64,000 nucleotides of DNA, taken from Bacillus haynesii (GTDB taxonomy: Bacteria; Bacillota; Bacilli; Bacillales; Bacillaceae). How positions within the stretch are numbered: the first letter of the stretch is position 1; each line of letters starts with the position of its first letter. The notes beneath the pieces are model-generated. The model was not told the DNA's origin. It ran no database searches and saw nothing but the letters and a program-made list of their open reading frames with translations. The stretch lies in NCBI RefSeq assembly GCF_001969855.1, contig NZ_MRBL01000003.1:124001-188000 (forward strand), written 5' to 3'. The translations under genes were made by a program, and so were the position numbers. This document shows positions 30,924 through 38,957 of this stretch, in pieces.

Positions 30924-31397
30924 ATGCCAAAGGGAGAAGGGAAGGTTGTTTCCCAAAATAAAAAAGCAAATCACGATTATTTTATAGAAGAAACATATGA
31001 AACAGGCATCGTACTTCAAGGTACGGAAATCAAGTCCATTCGCGCCGGACGGGTGAATTTAAAGGACGCGTTCGCCAAAATTGAGCGCGGAGAAGTGTTC
31101 CTTCACAATATGCACATCAGCCCGTACGAGCAGGGGAACCGCTATAACCATGATCCGTTGCGGACGAGAAAGCTTTTGATGCACCGCAAGCAGATCAACA
31201 AATTGATCGGTTTGACGAAAGAGCAGGGATACTCGCTCGTACCGCTCAAGATTTATTTGAAGAACGGCTTCGCGAAAGTACTGCTCGGTCTCGGAAAAGG
31301 GAAGAAGAAATTCGACAAACGCGAAGACTTGAAGCGCAAAGACGCCAAACGCGAAATCGAAAGAGCGTTCCGCGATAGGCAAAAAGGCTTGATCTAA
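30924..31397 (+). CDS. smpB: SmpB, tmRNA-binding protein
   Basis: 157 residues, OB fold with the RNA-binding block [38 protein letters not shown] residues 20-55 and [13 protein letters not shown] near 86; the C-terminal basic tail [20 protein letters not shown] inserts into the empty mRNA channel of stalled ribosomes. ATG at 30924 with AGGAGG upstream. Sits directly before ssrA, its RNA partner. Confidence 0.97.
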   Translation: MPKGEGKVVSQNKKANHDYFIEETYETGIVLQGTEIKSIRAGRVNLKDAFAKIERGEVFLHNMHISPYEQGNRYNHDPLRTRKLLMHRKQINKLIGLTKEQGYSLVPLKIYLKNGFAKVLLGLGKGKKKFDKREDLKRKDAKREIERAFRDRQKGLI

Positions 31398-31446
31398 AGC
31401 CAGAACTCATGTTATCCTATATGAACGTGATCACAGACATTACCAT

Positions 31447-31475
31447 TTGGAATTGACGCGTGATCTTGTTATAAT
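31447..31475 (+). promoter_or_regulatory. ssrA promoter
   Basis: TTGGAA at 31447-31452, 17-base spacer, TATAAT at 31470-31475 with a TG extension (TGTTATAAT). Confidence 0.75.
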
Positions 31476-31513
31476 AGTGATGCAGCCAGTTATCCGGCTT
31501 CCTTTTCATCCAA

Positions 31514-31869
31514 GGGGACGTTACGGATTCGACAGGGACGGATCGAGCTTGAGTTGCGAGCCGAGAGGCGATCTCGTAAAAACGCACCTAAATATAACTG
31601 GCAAATCTAACCAGAACTTAGCACTAGCTGCCTAATTAGCGCAGCGAGCTCTTGCCCGCATCGCCTATGTGCCGGTTAAGAGCCCATAACGAAGTAGGCT
31701 ACGCTTGCGCTCCCGTCTGAGGGCGCAGGAAGAGACTCGTCAGACTAGCTCTCCGAGGGCCTGCCCGCAGGCACGAAGATGAGCGAAACTAAATATGCAG
31801 GGCTACGCTCGTAGACGCTGAAGCAATCGACGTTTCTGGACGTGGGTTCGACTCCCACCGTCTCCACCA
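31514..31869 (+). ncRNA. ssrA: Transfer-messenger RNA (tmRNA)
   Basis: About 356 nt. The 5' end GGGGACGTTACGGATTCGAC and the 3' end GTGGGTTCGACTCCCACCGTCTCCACCA form the tRNA-like part, with CCA encoded. The tag reading frame is 31600-31632 (GKSNQNLALAA) followed by TAA; the alanine-charged RNA adds one Ala before it. Conserved pseudoknot segments (TAGCTGCCTAATTAGCGCAGCGAGCTC, CCTGCCCGCAGGCA) follow. Rescues stalled ribosomes with SmpB. Confidence 0.98.
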
Positions 31870-31893
31870 TACATATGATGGTGGTTTTTTTGT
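31863..31893 (+). terminator. tmRNA terminator
   Basis: CCACCAT / ATGATGGTGG stem, overlapping the encoded CCA end, then T7. Confidence 0.9.
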
Positions 31894-31995
31894 TTTAGTG
31901 GGGAATTTTAATGTTAATAGCAGAGGCTTGATATGGTATTTCATAATAAGCTTTGATATTTTATTACTTCTGCCTTCCATGTACCGGAGGCATTC

Positions 31996-32032
31996 AAAAA
32001 AAACGACCTCCATTATGAGTGGTCGTTTTTTT
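31996..32032. terminator. Terminator facing the YcxB-like gene
   Basis: AAAAAAACGACC / GGTCGTTTTTTT stem, 12-base loop; serves the minus-strand gene at 32088. Confidence 0.88.
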
Positions 32033-32087
32033 ATGTTTAGAAATAAGGTGGAAATTGAAATATACAAAAGAGAACAAACCTCTCTTC

Positions 32088-32630
32088 TTAATATTGCAAT
32101 TTTAATTTTTTGGCCTGTCCATATGTAGTCACAAGCTCTCTGAAAGAATCAAGTTCGTTTTCAAATGTGAAAAAACGTTTCGGTATCAAAATCAACTGGC
32201 TGCTTGACGTTTTCATGAGGATGAGACGTTTATATTCTGTTACTGCTGTCACTTCATACCATTGAAACAATGTATCGGAATTCTTAAATTGAATCTGAAT
32301 CCCCTGTGGATTGATAGTGTAAGTTCTTTTGCGTTTTAACCGTTCATTTTTTCGATAGACAATTTGCACCCGGATATAAAAAAACCCAATTAAAAGTGAT
32401 GTTAATATTATTGAAAGTACAATAATAAGAAGGCCATTCAACAGCAATTCGAGTGTTTCACTATGATAAACGGTAATTGGCATCTTCCCATCGACGGAAA
32501 ACACCCATACAAACAATAGAAAAATAAGAATAAAATAAAGGAATGCGTATTTTTTAAGCCAATAAAGAAAGAAAGTTCTCATATCCTGTAATGTATATTC
32601 TCCCTCAAGAAAGACACTATGTTGGATCAT
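32088..32630 (-). CDS. YcxB-like membrane protein
   Basis: 180 residues from the ATG at 32630 (GAGGTG ten bases upstream). Two N-terminal membrane segments (YAFLYFILIFLLFVWVFSV and LLNGLLIIVLSIILTSLLIGFFYI) followed by a cytoplasmic PH-like/YcxB domain: TINPQGIQIQFKNSDTLFQWYEVTAVTEYKRLILMKTSSSQLILIPKRFF. Function of the family is unknown. Monocistronic, low GC compared with its neighbours. Confidence 0.75.
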   Translation of the reverse strand: MIQHSVFLEGEYTLQDMRTFFLYWLKKYAFLYFILIFLLFVWVFSVDGKMPITVYHSETLELLLNGLLIIVLSIILTSLLIGFFYIRVQIVYRKNERLKRKRTYTINPQGIQIQFKNSDTLFQWYEVTAVTEYKRLILMKTSSSQLILIPKRFFTFENELDSFRELVTTYGQAKKLKLQY

Positions 32631-32835
32631 AAGCTTACTGCACCTCAAACTTGTTTTCCTTTCATTTTAGCATAAAGTCTCATTTATTCGCAGAAATTGG
32701 CTTTTCTTTCGTTGGAGTCGGCCTGGCAGAGGCACCGTGTAATCCACTTAGGGATCGCTAAAAAAGGATCAGAGGGTATTATGTCGAACTTAGGTCGTAT
32801 ATACATACGAAAGAGCTGGCAAAAGGAGGTCCCCC

Positions 32836-32997
32836 ATGCTCATCATTGAATCGCTAATAGGATACGTTTGTTTCTTTACTGTTAATGCCATTTATGATAC
32901 ATACATCAAAAAAGCCAAGACTCCGTTTGGGCACTTGGCTGTGGTTTCGCTTGTTCAGACCGCGATTGCATTAGGTATTTTCTTTATTTTTTCATGA
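32836..32997 (+). CDS. 53-residue membrane peptide
   Basis: ATG at 32836 with AAAGGAGGT at 32823-32831, an excellent site. Two hydrophobic segments (MLIIESLIGYVCFFTVNAIY and LAVVSLVQTAIALGIFFIFS) around a short basic loop DTYIKKAKTPFG. Followed by a clear terminator, so it is a genuine transcription unit. No family recognised. Confidence 0.65.
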   Translation: MLIIESLIGYVCFFTVNAIYDTYIKKAKTPFGHLAVVSLVQTAIALGIFFIFS

Positions 32998-33007
32998 TCG
33001 TGAAGAG

Positions 33008-33040
33008 GGGTGCCGCTCTCGCTGACGGCACCCGTTTTGT
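33008..33040 (+). terminator. Terminator of the 53-residue peptide gene
   Basis: GGGTGCCG / CGGCACCC stem followed by GTTTTGTTGTTTT. Confidence 0.85.
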
Positions 33041-33100
33041 TGTTTTCGGTTTATTCCTTCGGAAACTTCACTTCCGGATATGATGGATTCGGCTTGCTGA

Positions 33101-33190
33101 TCAAGTTGCCGCCGCAAGCTTTCTCGGCATTTTTTGCTGAAACAGCATGATAAAAGACAGCAGAGTTAATAATATTTCGAAAGTTCTCAT
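33101..33190 (-). CDS. Possible 29-residue hydrophobic peptide or decayed gene start
   Basis: ATG with AAGGGAGAAAATC upstream. MRTFEILLTLLSFIMLF is a single membrane segment, followed by QQKMPRKLAAAT and stop. Another frame stays open to 33051, so this may equally be the start of a broken longer gene. No database family recognised; promoter not evident. Confidence 0.3.
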   Translation of the reverse strand: MRTFEILLTLLSFIMLFQQKMPRKLAAAT

Positions 33191-33286
33191 GATTTTCTCC
33201 CTTATGTAAGATGTTGGTCTTATACATAACGAATGTCTGGTTTGATTGGTTGCAAAAATATTCCTTGGGCTGCATTTAGTGTAAAT

Positions 33287-33316
33287 AAAAAAACCGCTGG
33301 ATGACCCAGCGGTTGC
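33287..33316 (-). terminator. Terminator of the gene at 33345
   Basis: Minus strand: CAACCGCTGG / CCAGCGGTTTTTTT with a five-base loop. Confidence 0.9.
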
Positions 33317-33344
33317 AGCTTATGATGTTGTGGATCGCAATAAG

Positions 33345-33830
33345 CTAGCTCTCCTTTATCTGTTTCACATGAGCAACAATTCTGTTTCTCTCCGTTTCTT
33401 CCAATGTGTAAATTTGCGGGGAGAGAGGTACATCAAATCCGGCGTGAGAGTGATAAAAGTCAAAGAGCAGCGTCCCGGCATGCTTTTTTTGCTGATCGGA
33501 GATAACAACCCAAAACACACGCGAGCGGCAGTTGTCAGCTCCCCATTTTTCCATGGACTGTCTAAAGTTCAAGCCTTTTCCGATAAAAAAATCGCCTTTT
33601 CCCGCATCTTGAATCGTTGTAAAGCCGGACTGTTCGAGACTTTCAAATACAGGAGGCAGCAAGTGGTCCAAGTAGACCCCGTAAGTCGCGTCTTCCAATT
33701 CGGGAAACACCTTTAAAAGCGCGTCGCGATGATCGTCAAGCGTTTGTTTCCAATTTGCGGTGATATAGTCTTGCACCTGTTCGCCAATTTCTTTGATCGA
33801 CATGCCGGGTCTGAAACGAACCTTATTCAT
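33345..33830 (-). CDS. Conserved hypothetical protein (cytosolic)
   Basis: 161 residues from the ATG at 33830, which has AAAGGAGG upstream. No signal peptide or membrane segment. It contains GVYLDHLLPPVFESLEQSGFTTIQDAGKGDFFIGKGLNFRQSMEKWGADNCRSRVFWVVISDQQKKHAGTLLFDFYHSH, a pattern of alternating hydrophobic strands and helices, but I do not know the family. Monocistronic; its neighbours give no clue. Confidence 0.68.
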   Translation of the reverse strand: MNKVRFRPGMSIKEIGEQVQDYITANWKQTLDDHRDALLKVFPELEDATYGVYLDHLLPPVFESLEQSGFTTIQDAGKGDFFIGKGLNFRQSMEKWGADNCRSRVFWVVISDQQKKHAGTLLFDFYHSHAGFDVPLSPQIYTLEETERNRIVAHVKQIKES

Positions 33831-33923
33831 GAACAAAAACCTCCTTTTAATCACTGCAAATCCAGTATATAACATTGTTGTGAACCATTGAGTCCTGCAT
33901 TGAAAAAATTCTAAAATGGATCG

Positions 33924-34322
33924 TCAATATAAGAGCGAACCGGACCTCTGCCGTGGATAAAGGATTTTATCAACGGCAAAAAACGAAACGGCGATCATGA
34001 TTTCCGCCGACGTCGTCAGCAGAACGTCGTCCAGCAATTCGTCCGCCGTAAAAATGGCGGCCCATAAACATCCGATCGTGATCATTTCGGCGGCAAAAAA
34101 CGTGATCCGCCGATTGATGCCCAGCAGCTTCATACTGTGGATGAGCAGCTTTTCAGCCGGTTCCAGGACAAAGGTCAGTGCGGAATAACATAGCGTAAAC
34201 AGTAGCAGTGATCCGACTGTTTGGTAAAATGCGCCCGGCAGATGAAACAGGATCGAAATGCCGAGAAAGTGGGCGAAAAAAACGAACATAATCGATAAGC
34301 AGCAAATAATGAAATGTTTCAT
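33924..34322 (-). CDS. yvrL: YvrL-family regulatory membrane protein
   Basis: 132 residues with four membrane segments (IICCLSIMFVFFAHFLGISILF; YQTVGSLLLFTLCYSALTFVL; ITFFAAEMITIGCLWAAIFTA; VLLTTSAEIMIAVSFFAV). Size, topology and the place 70 bases after oxdC match YvrL, reported in B. subtilis as a negative regulator of the SigO-RsoA regulon. AAAGGAG precedes the ATG. It would be produced together with oxdC, giving feedback. Confidence 0.75.
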   Translation of the reverse strand: MKHFIICCLSIMFVFFAHFLGISILFHLPGAFYQTVGSLLLFTLCYSALTFVLEPAEKLLIHSMKLLGINRRITFFAAEMITIGCLWAAIFTADELLDDVLLTTSAEIMIAVSFFAVDKILYPRQRSGSLLY

Positions 34323-34394
34323 GTTACAACTCCTTTAAAATATGTACACAGCAGCCGAAGGCCTGCAGGATATGTCTCCTGCAAGCCTGGCTGA

Positions 34395-35549
34395 TTACTT
34401 CTTATCAAATTTGACGACCGGATGCTTTTCTTTAGAGAGCATGTTTGTAAACTCGCTGCCGACGTCAAGGTGCTGACGGACAAGCTCTTCCGGAACGAGT
34501 GCGAGCCATTGGTTTAACGAAACGTCAGCATAGTGGTCGTCTTTGAAAATTTCGAGGAAGCGAAGCGGTTCGTCTCCTGTATTTTGGACGTAGTGTCCCA
34601 TTGCAAACGGCACATAGCCGACATCTCCGGCCTGGTAATTAAATGTTCTGGCATGTCCGTCAGCCGCGAAAACCGTCATTTTCGCTTTGCCGGAAATATA
34701 GTACTGCCACTCGTCTGTATTCGGATGCCAGTGCAGCTCCCGGACGCCTCCGGGTTCGACTTCCACCAACGCCGAGGCGATCGTTTTCGACGCTTTAAAA
34801 TTGGTGGAATCGGCAATCCGTACTTTGCCGCCGCTTGAGACGATCGGTTCCTGTTCAAGCAATTTGTAGCTGAAAGATTCCGGAACCGTTCCGTTCGGGC
34901 TTTCAACCTTGTCTTTCTCAAGCGAGCCCGGAACCGCTTTTTGGAAAATATATTTTTCCTCAGGCGGAAGTGATGCGACGACTTCTTTGGAGATGCCGAA
35001 GTTTGCGGCAATGACATCATCTGGTGTATGGGCTAGCCAATCTGTCACCTGGAAGGTGCTGTTTTCAGAGAAAGAGCCGTCATCGAAGACGAGCAGGAAT
35101 TCGCAGCCGTCTTCAAGGCCTTGAAGCGAATGCGGAATCCCGGACGGAAAATACCATAAATCGCCCGCCTTCACATCATCAATAAAGTTTCTGCCGTCTT
35201 GGTCGACAGCTGTAATTCTTGCTGATCCATAAATTACATAAGCCCATTCGGCTTCCTTATGCCAGTGCAGTTCTCTGATGGCTCCAGGTTTCAGCCTCAT
35301 GTTGACAGACGCGATATTATCGGAGATCGGCAACTCGCGGACGGTGACTTCCCGTGCGTATCCGCCCTTTTCGAGACGGTTATGGACATCGGAAAATGAA
35401 AATTTCATGTTTGGCACTGTTCCGTGATCGGTTTCAGGCGGCACAAGCATGTCCGGATTTTGCCGGTCGCGTTCGACGTTGTGCGGAATTTTCGTTTCCG
35501 CTCCTTCTTCTCCTCTGATCGGCTGCGGAATTTGTTTGTTTTTTTCCAT
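34395..35549 (-). CDS. oxdC: Oxalate decarboxylase
   Basis: 384 residues, bicupin. Decarboxylates oxalate to formate with Mn and oxygen. The two Mn sites each show the cupin signature: [22 protein letters not shown] near 92-113 with [16 protein letters not shown], and [25 protein letters not shown] near 270-294 with [16 protein letters not shown]. In B. subtilis OxdC is induced by acid through SigO-RsoA and lacks a signal peptide but is found in the wall; here too no signal peptide is present. Transcribed with yvrL. Confidence 0.95.
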   Translation of the reverse strand: MEKNKQIPQPIRGEEGAETKIPHNVERDRQNPDMLVPPETDHGTVPNMKFSFSDVHNRLEKGGYAREVTVRELPISDNIASVNMRLKPGAIRELHWHKEAEWAYVIYGSARITAVDQDGRNFIDDVKAGDLWYFPSGIPHSLQGLEDGCEFLLVFDDGSFSENSTFQVTDWLAHTPDDVIAANFGISKEVVASLPPEEKYIFQKAVPGSLEKDKVESPNGTVPESFSYKLLEQEPIVSSGGKVRIADSTNFKASKTIASALVEVEPGGVRELHWHPNTDEWQYYISGKAKMTVFAADGHARTFNYQAGDVGYVPFAMGHYVQNTGDEPLRFLEIFKDDHYADVSLNQWLALVPEELVRQHLDVGSEFTNMLSKEKHPVVKFDKK

Positions 35550-35643
35550 GTGATATCCCCTCTTTCTAAAAATGTAAAGGAGAGCTGAAAGGCCTTTCGT
35601 TTTTCCCCTTCTGTCATGTTAAGTGAAAAAAGTGAGGCCGATG

Positions 35644-35793
35644 TCAATCATCGGTGTCATTTTTTTCTTTGATCAATTCGATCAGTTCATCGATTTTCTT
35701 TTCAAAACGCGTAAGCAGGTAAATTGCCAATACAGCTGGAAAGCCGACATTGCCGATTTGTTTCGCTGCTTCCTCAATGAATGCACTGTCCAT
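35644..35793 (-). CDS. yvrJ: YvrJ family small membrane protein
   Basis: 49 residues; ATG with AGGAGGTGGTAAG upstream. QIGNVGFPAVLAIYLLTRFEKKIDELIELI is the YvrJ family core: one membrane stretch then a charged helix. The gene is below the usual annotation size. It lies between oxdC and sigO, divergent from sigO, and is a known member of the SigO regulon in B. subtilis, with unknown function. Confidence 0.85.
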   Translation of the reverse strand: MDSAFIEEAAKQIGNVGFPAVLAIYLLTRFEKKIDELIELIKEKNDTDD

Positions 35794-35827
35794 TCTTACC
35801 ACCTCCTATGTTAAGAAGTGATGAAAG

Positions 35828-35925
35828 TTTGAAAAATGTAAGCAAAGAACTATTTTCTCTAGATGGGAACTTATGTTTGCATGTTAATAGAAGAGATGAG
35901 TTTACTTTTTTTTCATTTCTTTCAT
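35828..35925. promoter_or_regulatory. sigO/yvrJ divergent promoter region
   Basis: Both directions carry a similar T-rich motif: CTTACATTTTTC (minus, 35842-35831) toward yvrJ and TTTACTTTTTTTTC (plus, 35901-35914) toward sigO. TTTACATTTTTAG also precedes oxdC (minus, around 35578-35566). This may be the SigO recognition element; I do not recall the exact consensus, so this is inference. Confidence 0.35.
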
Positions 35926-35949
35926 CTAAATAAATAGGAGGCGGTTTTT

Positions 35950-36531
35950 ATGATTGATCAAACGTTACTGCGTGCGAAAATCAAGGAGGTCACAAGGCAT
36001 CCGCTTGTGAAGCATTTTTTGAGCAACCCCCGGTATGAGCGGCTTTTCAACCACGTTTTGGAACATCCGGATTCTGAAGAGGCAGAGTGTCTCGATCGTG
36101 AATTTAAGCGGTTTTACAAAAACATCCGCATGATCAAATACATCAACTCGATGATCCGGATTTTCTCCGTTGACTTTGATAAAAGAGTCCGGAAAAACCG
36201 AGAGCGTTTTCCATTGATGATCGACGACAGTCCGAATCTGCCCGAGCCGCCCCGAGGGGATCTGTTAGACGATGTCTTGGAACAGGAAGAGGATTTAAGC
36301 GAACATCTGCAAGACCCGATGCTTTATGAAGCGTTTTTGCAATTGACGGACAAGCAGAAAAAAGTACTTGCGCAAATTTATATTCATGGGGTATCCATGC
36401 AGGAAATGGCCGACTCTTTGGGAGAATCAAGGCAAAATATTTCAAGAATTCATAAAAGGGCACTCGAAAAGATAAGAGAGCTGCTGAATTCTAAAGCAGA
36501 GGGGAATGATAACAGTGAGTCTGCACGATGA
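35950..36531 (+). CDS. sigO: SigO (YvrI), RNA polymerase sigma factor
   Basis: 193 residues. The C-terminal region 4 is clear: LTDKQKKVLAQIYIHGVSMQEMADSLGESRQNISRIHKRALEKIREL near 134-180, a helix-turn-helix that reads the -35 element. Region 2 is weak, as known for SigO, which needs RsoA to supply region 2 function. AGGAGGCGG precedes the ATG. Overlaps the rsoA start by 17 bases, so the two subunits are coupled. Confidence 0.88.
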   Translation: MIDQTLLRAKIKEVTRHPLVKHFLSNPRYERLFNHVLEHPDSEEAECLDREFKRFYKNIRMIKYINSMIRIFSVDFDKRVRKNRERFPLMIDDSPNLPEPPRGDLLDDVLEQEEDLSEHLQDPMLYEAFLQLTDKQKKVLAQIYIHGVSMQEMADSLGESRQNISRIHKRALEKIRELLNSKAEGNDNSESAR

Positions 36532-36724
36532 AAAAGAGATCGAGAAATTGCTGGAAAATTTCACGCCGATGATCAAAAGCAAATTAAACAACACATCCTA
36601 TCAAGAGAGGGAGGATCTTGAACAGGAGCTGAAGATGAAGATTTGCGAAAAAGCGGAGATGCTTTTATGTCAAGATGTGCCTGGATTTTGGGAGTTTATA
36701 ACAGAATTGCTGAAAGTCCTTTAA
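36515..36724 (+). CDS. rsoA: RsoA (YvrHa), sigma region-2-like co-factor
   Basis: 69 residues from GTG 36515, which has GAGGGG ten bases upstream; an ATG at 36506 is also possible but very close to the site. The protein is acidic-basic helical (EIEKLLENFTPMIKSKLNNTSYQEREDLEQELKMKICEKAEMLL), the pattern of sigma region 2.1-2.2. With SigO it forms a two-part sigma factor known from B. subtilis to activate oxdC, yvrJ and its own operon. Confidence 0.82.
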   Translation: MSLHDEKEIEKLLENFTPMIKSKLNNTSYQEREDLEQELKMKICEKAEMLLCQDVPGFWEFITELLKVL

Positions 36725-36919
36725 GCTGAGCTGTTTTGCTTGCGTAAAACCGCCGGAAGTGTTAAAATTTCTAACATTTGATTAATGGAATGTTCAAGCT
36801 GCTGCATTGAAATCATGGTGATGATTTGTTTTAATATGACTGAAGGTTGACAATGTAAATGGATGAAGATTCCATTTTTGATCTTATAAAAACATGCATC
36901 AGATAGGTGGTAAGATATC

Positions 36920-37888
36920 ATGAATAATCAATACCGAGTATTGTTGTATTATAAATATGTTCATATCGACAACTCCGAGCAATTTGCCGAAGATCACCTC
37001 AAGTTCTGCAAAGATTTGGGCCTGAAAGGGCGCATCCTAGTGGCGAGTGAAGGAATAAACGGAACCGTGTCAGGAACCGTAGAGCAGACAGACCGCTATA
37101 TGAGTGAAATGAAAAGCGATCCCCGCTTTGAAGATATGGTGTTTAAAATCGATGAATCAGAAGGGCACGCTTTCAAAAAAATGCATGTCCGCCATCGCGA
37201 TGAGCTGGTGACGCTCCGCCTGGAAGATGATATCGATCCGAATGAATTGACGGGAAAATACCTTGAGCCAAAAGAATTTTATGAGGCGATGCAGCGGGAG
37301 GATACGATTGTCGTCGACGCGCGGAACGACTATGAGTACGATTTGGGACACTTCCGCGGCGCGGTCAGACCGGACATTAAAGCGTTCCGCGAATTGCCTG
37401 AATGGATTCGCGATAACAAAGAACAGCTCGAAGGCAAAAAAATATTGACTTACTGCACTGGGGGAATCCGCTGCGAAAAATTTTCAGGATGGCTGAAAAA
37501 AGAAGGATTTGAAGACGTGTCCCAGCTTCACGGCGGCATTGTGACGTACGGAAAAGACCCTGAAGTTCAAGGTGAACTGTGGGACGGGCAGTGTTATGTT
37601 TTCGATGAAAGAATCAGCGTTCCGGTCAACCAAAAAGAGCACGTCATCGTCGGCAGGGATTATTTCACCGGCGAGCCTTGCGAGCGCTATGTCAACTGCG
37701 CCAACCCTGAATGCAACAAGCAGATCATCTGCTCTGAAGAAAATGAGCACCGCTATTTGCGGGGCTGCACGCACAAGTGCCGGGTTCATCCGCGCAACCT
37801 GTATGTCAAAGAGCACGGCCTTTCAGAAGAAGAGATGCAAGAGAGACTCGAAAAGCTGAAAGAAGAGGGACATGCAGCGCATTCGTAA
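36920..37888 (+). CDS. trhO: tRNA uridine(34) hydroxylase TrhO (rhodanese family)
   Basis: 322 residues. It hydroxylates U34 of tRNAs in an O2-dependent way, the first step of cmo5U-type wobble modification. N-terminal UPF0176 domain (residues 1-100), then a rhodanese domain with [19 protein letters not shown] at 131-149 and the active-site loop [13 protein letters not shown], Cys179 and Cys185. The C-terminus has a cysteine cluster ([15 protein letters not shown]...CTHKC) that may bind metal. AGGTGGTAAGATATC precedes the ATG. Confidence 0.93.
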   Translation: MNNQYRVLLYYKYVHIDNSEQFAEDHLKFCKDLGLKGRILVASEGINGTVSGTVEQTDRYMSEMKSDPRFEDMVFKIDESEGHAFKKMHVRHRDELVTLRLEDDIDPNELTGKYLEPKEFYEAMQREDTIVVDARNDYEYDLGHFRGAVRPDIKAFRELPEWIRDNKEQLEGKKILTYCTGGIRCEKFSGWLKKEGFEDVSQLHGGIVTYGKDPEVQGELWDGQCYVFDERISVPVNQKEHVIVGRDYFTGEPCERYVNCANPECNKQIICSEENEHRYLRGCTHKCRVHPRNLYVKEHGLSEEEMQERLEKLKEEGHAAHS

Positions 37889-37914
37889 AAGCTGTAAACA
37901 AAAGTATCATATAA

Positions 37915-38024
37915 AAAATCGAAGGTGCCGCGAGCATCTCTAAATGGCATTGCTCCTCCAAGGGAGTCGGCTATTGTTTTAAGGAACGCCTTGATCTGAA
38001 AAATCGGGGCGTTCCTATTTTTAT
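37915..38024 (+). ncRNA. Candidate structured intergenic RNA with terminator
   Basis: Between trhO and azoR2 lies a GC-rich island ending in a strong terminator: AGGAACGCC / GGCGTTCCT (37982-38016), then TATTTTTATT. Upstream, GCCG...CGGC (37927-37970) could close a fold holding CTCC TCCAAG GGAG. A weak promoter (TTCGTA, 17, TATCAT) sits at 37882-37910. No ORF fits. Known Rfam classes I can picture (T-box, SAM, TPP, FMN) do not match. Could be a small RNA or the trhO 3' end. Confidence 0.45.
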
Positions 38025-38289
38025 TCGTAAATGAAAGCCGAGTGAAAATATAGCAACTGCCAAACAAAAGCATCAATTGATCCAGCCGCTAGTGAAAAAT
38101 GCAAAACAGGCCATCAGCCATTAGTGCAAACTGCGTCATAAAATTTCCGTACTGGGGAGTGCTCATCCTTCCCCGATGAAACGGCTGAATCATCGGGAAG
38201 ACACAGCATCATCCGATTTTTCCTGAATATTTGCCCGGGAACGTACCATACTAACCAATAACAATACAAAAAGGCAGGTAGCAAAAGAG
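38025..38289. other. Intergenic region upstream of azoR2
   Basis: 265 bases without a gene. A strong hairpin CTTCCCCGATGA / TCATCGGGAAG (about 38168-38201, one bulge) lies 90 bases before azoR2, with no T run on either side. Loose repeat CC(G/A)(C/T)TAGTGAAAA-like and CCATTAGTGCAAA at about 38087 and 38120. Confidence 0.45.
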
Positions 38290-38925
38290 ATGACAAAAAC
38301 CCTTTACATTACCGCTCACCCGCATGACGAAAGGGCATCATACAGCATGGCGGCGGGAAAAGCTTTTATCGAATCTTATAAAGAAGCCCATCCGGATGAT
38401 GAAGTCATACACCTTGATCTTTATCGGGAAAACATTCCGCAGATTGATGCAGATGTTTTCAGCGGCTGGGGAAAATTGCAGTCCGGATCGGGCTTTGAAC
38501 AGCTTTCTGAACACGAAAAAGCAAAAGTCGGCCGTTTGAATGAACTGAGCGAGCAATTTATTGCGGGAGACAAATACGTGTTTGTCACGCCGCTTTGGAA
38601 TTTCTCTTTTCCGCCGGTGATGAAAGCGTACTTTGATGCGGTTGCTGTAGCGGGAAAGACGTTTAAATATACCGAACAGGGACCGATCGGGCTGTTAACC
38701 GATAAAAAAGCCCTGCACATCCAGGCGAGAGGCGGCTACTATTCAGAAGGGCAGGCTGCGGAACTTGAGATGGGGCACCGCTATATCAGCATCATGATGC
38801 AGTTTTTCGGCGTTCCGGAATTTGAAGGATTATTTATAGAAGGTCATAATGCTGAGCCGGATAAAGCTGAAGAAATTAAACGAAATGCGATTGCCCGTGC
38901 CAAAGAATTGGGCCGGACCTTTTGA
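38290..38925 (+). CDS. azoR2: FMN-dependent NADH:azoreductase (AzoR2/YvaB)
   Basis: 211 residues of the flavodoxin-like AzoR family. N-terminal [24 protein letters not shown], the FMN-contact region [38 protein letters not shown] near 98-135, and RGGYYSEG for the flavin. It reduces azo compounds and quinones with NADH; in B. subtilis azoR2 (yvaB) belongs to quinone-stress defence. Here it faces iolW tail-to-tail, a B. subtilis-like arrangement. GGCAGGTAGC upstream is a modest ribosome-binding site. Confidence 0.9.
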   Translation: MTKTLYITAHPHDERASYSMAAGKAFIESYKEAHPDDEVIHLDLYRENIPQIDADVFSGWGKLQSGSGFEQLSEHEKAKVGRLNELSEQFIAGDKYVFVTPLWNFSFPPVMKAYFDAVAVAGKTFKYTEQGPIGLLTDKKALHIQARGGYYSEGQAAELEMGHRYISIMMQFFGVPEFEGLFIEGHNAEPDKAEEIKRNAIARAKELGRTF

Positions 38926-38957
38926 AAAAACCGCGGAGGTGATCCGCGGTTTTGTTT
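38926..38957. terminator. Bidirectional terminator, azoR2 / iolW
   Basis: AAAAAACCGCGGA / TCCGCGGTTTTG stem, short loop, between convergent genes. Confidence 0.88.

Noticed and set aside
31514..31869. tmRNA segment as a protein-coding region
   Set aside because: The open frame is just the tag frame extended upstream; conserved tRNA-like ends mark it as tmRNA.
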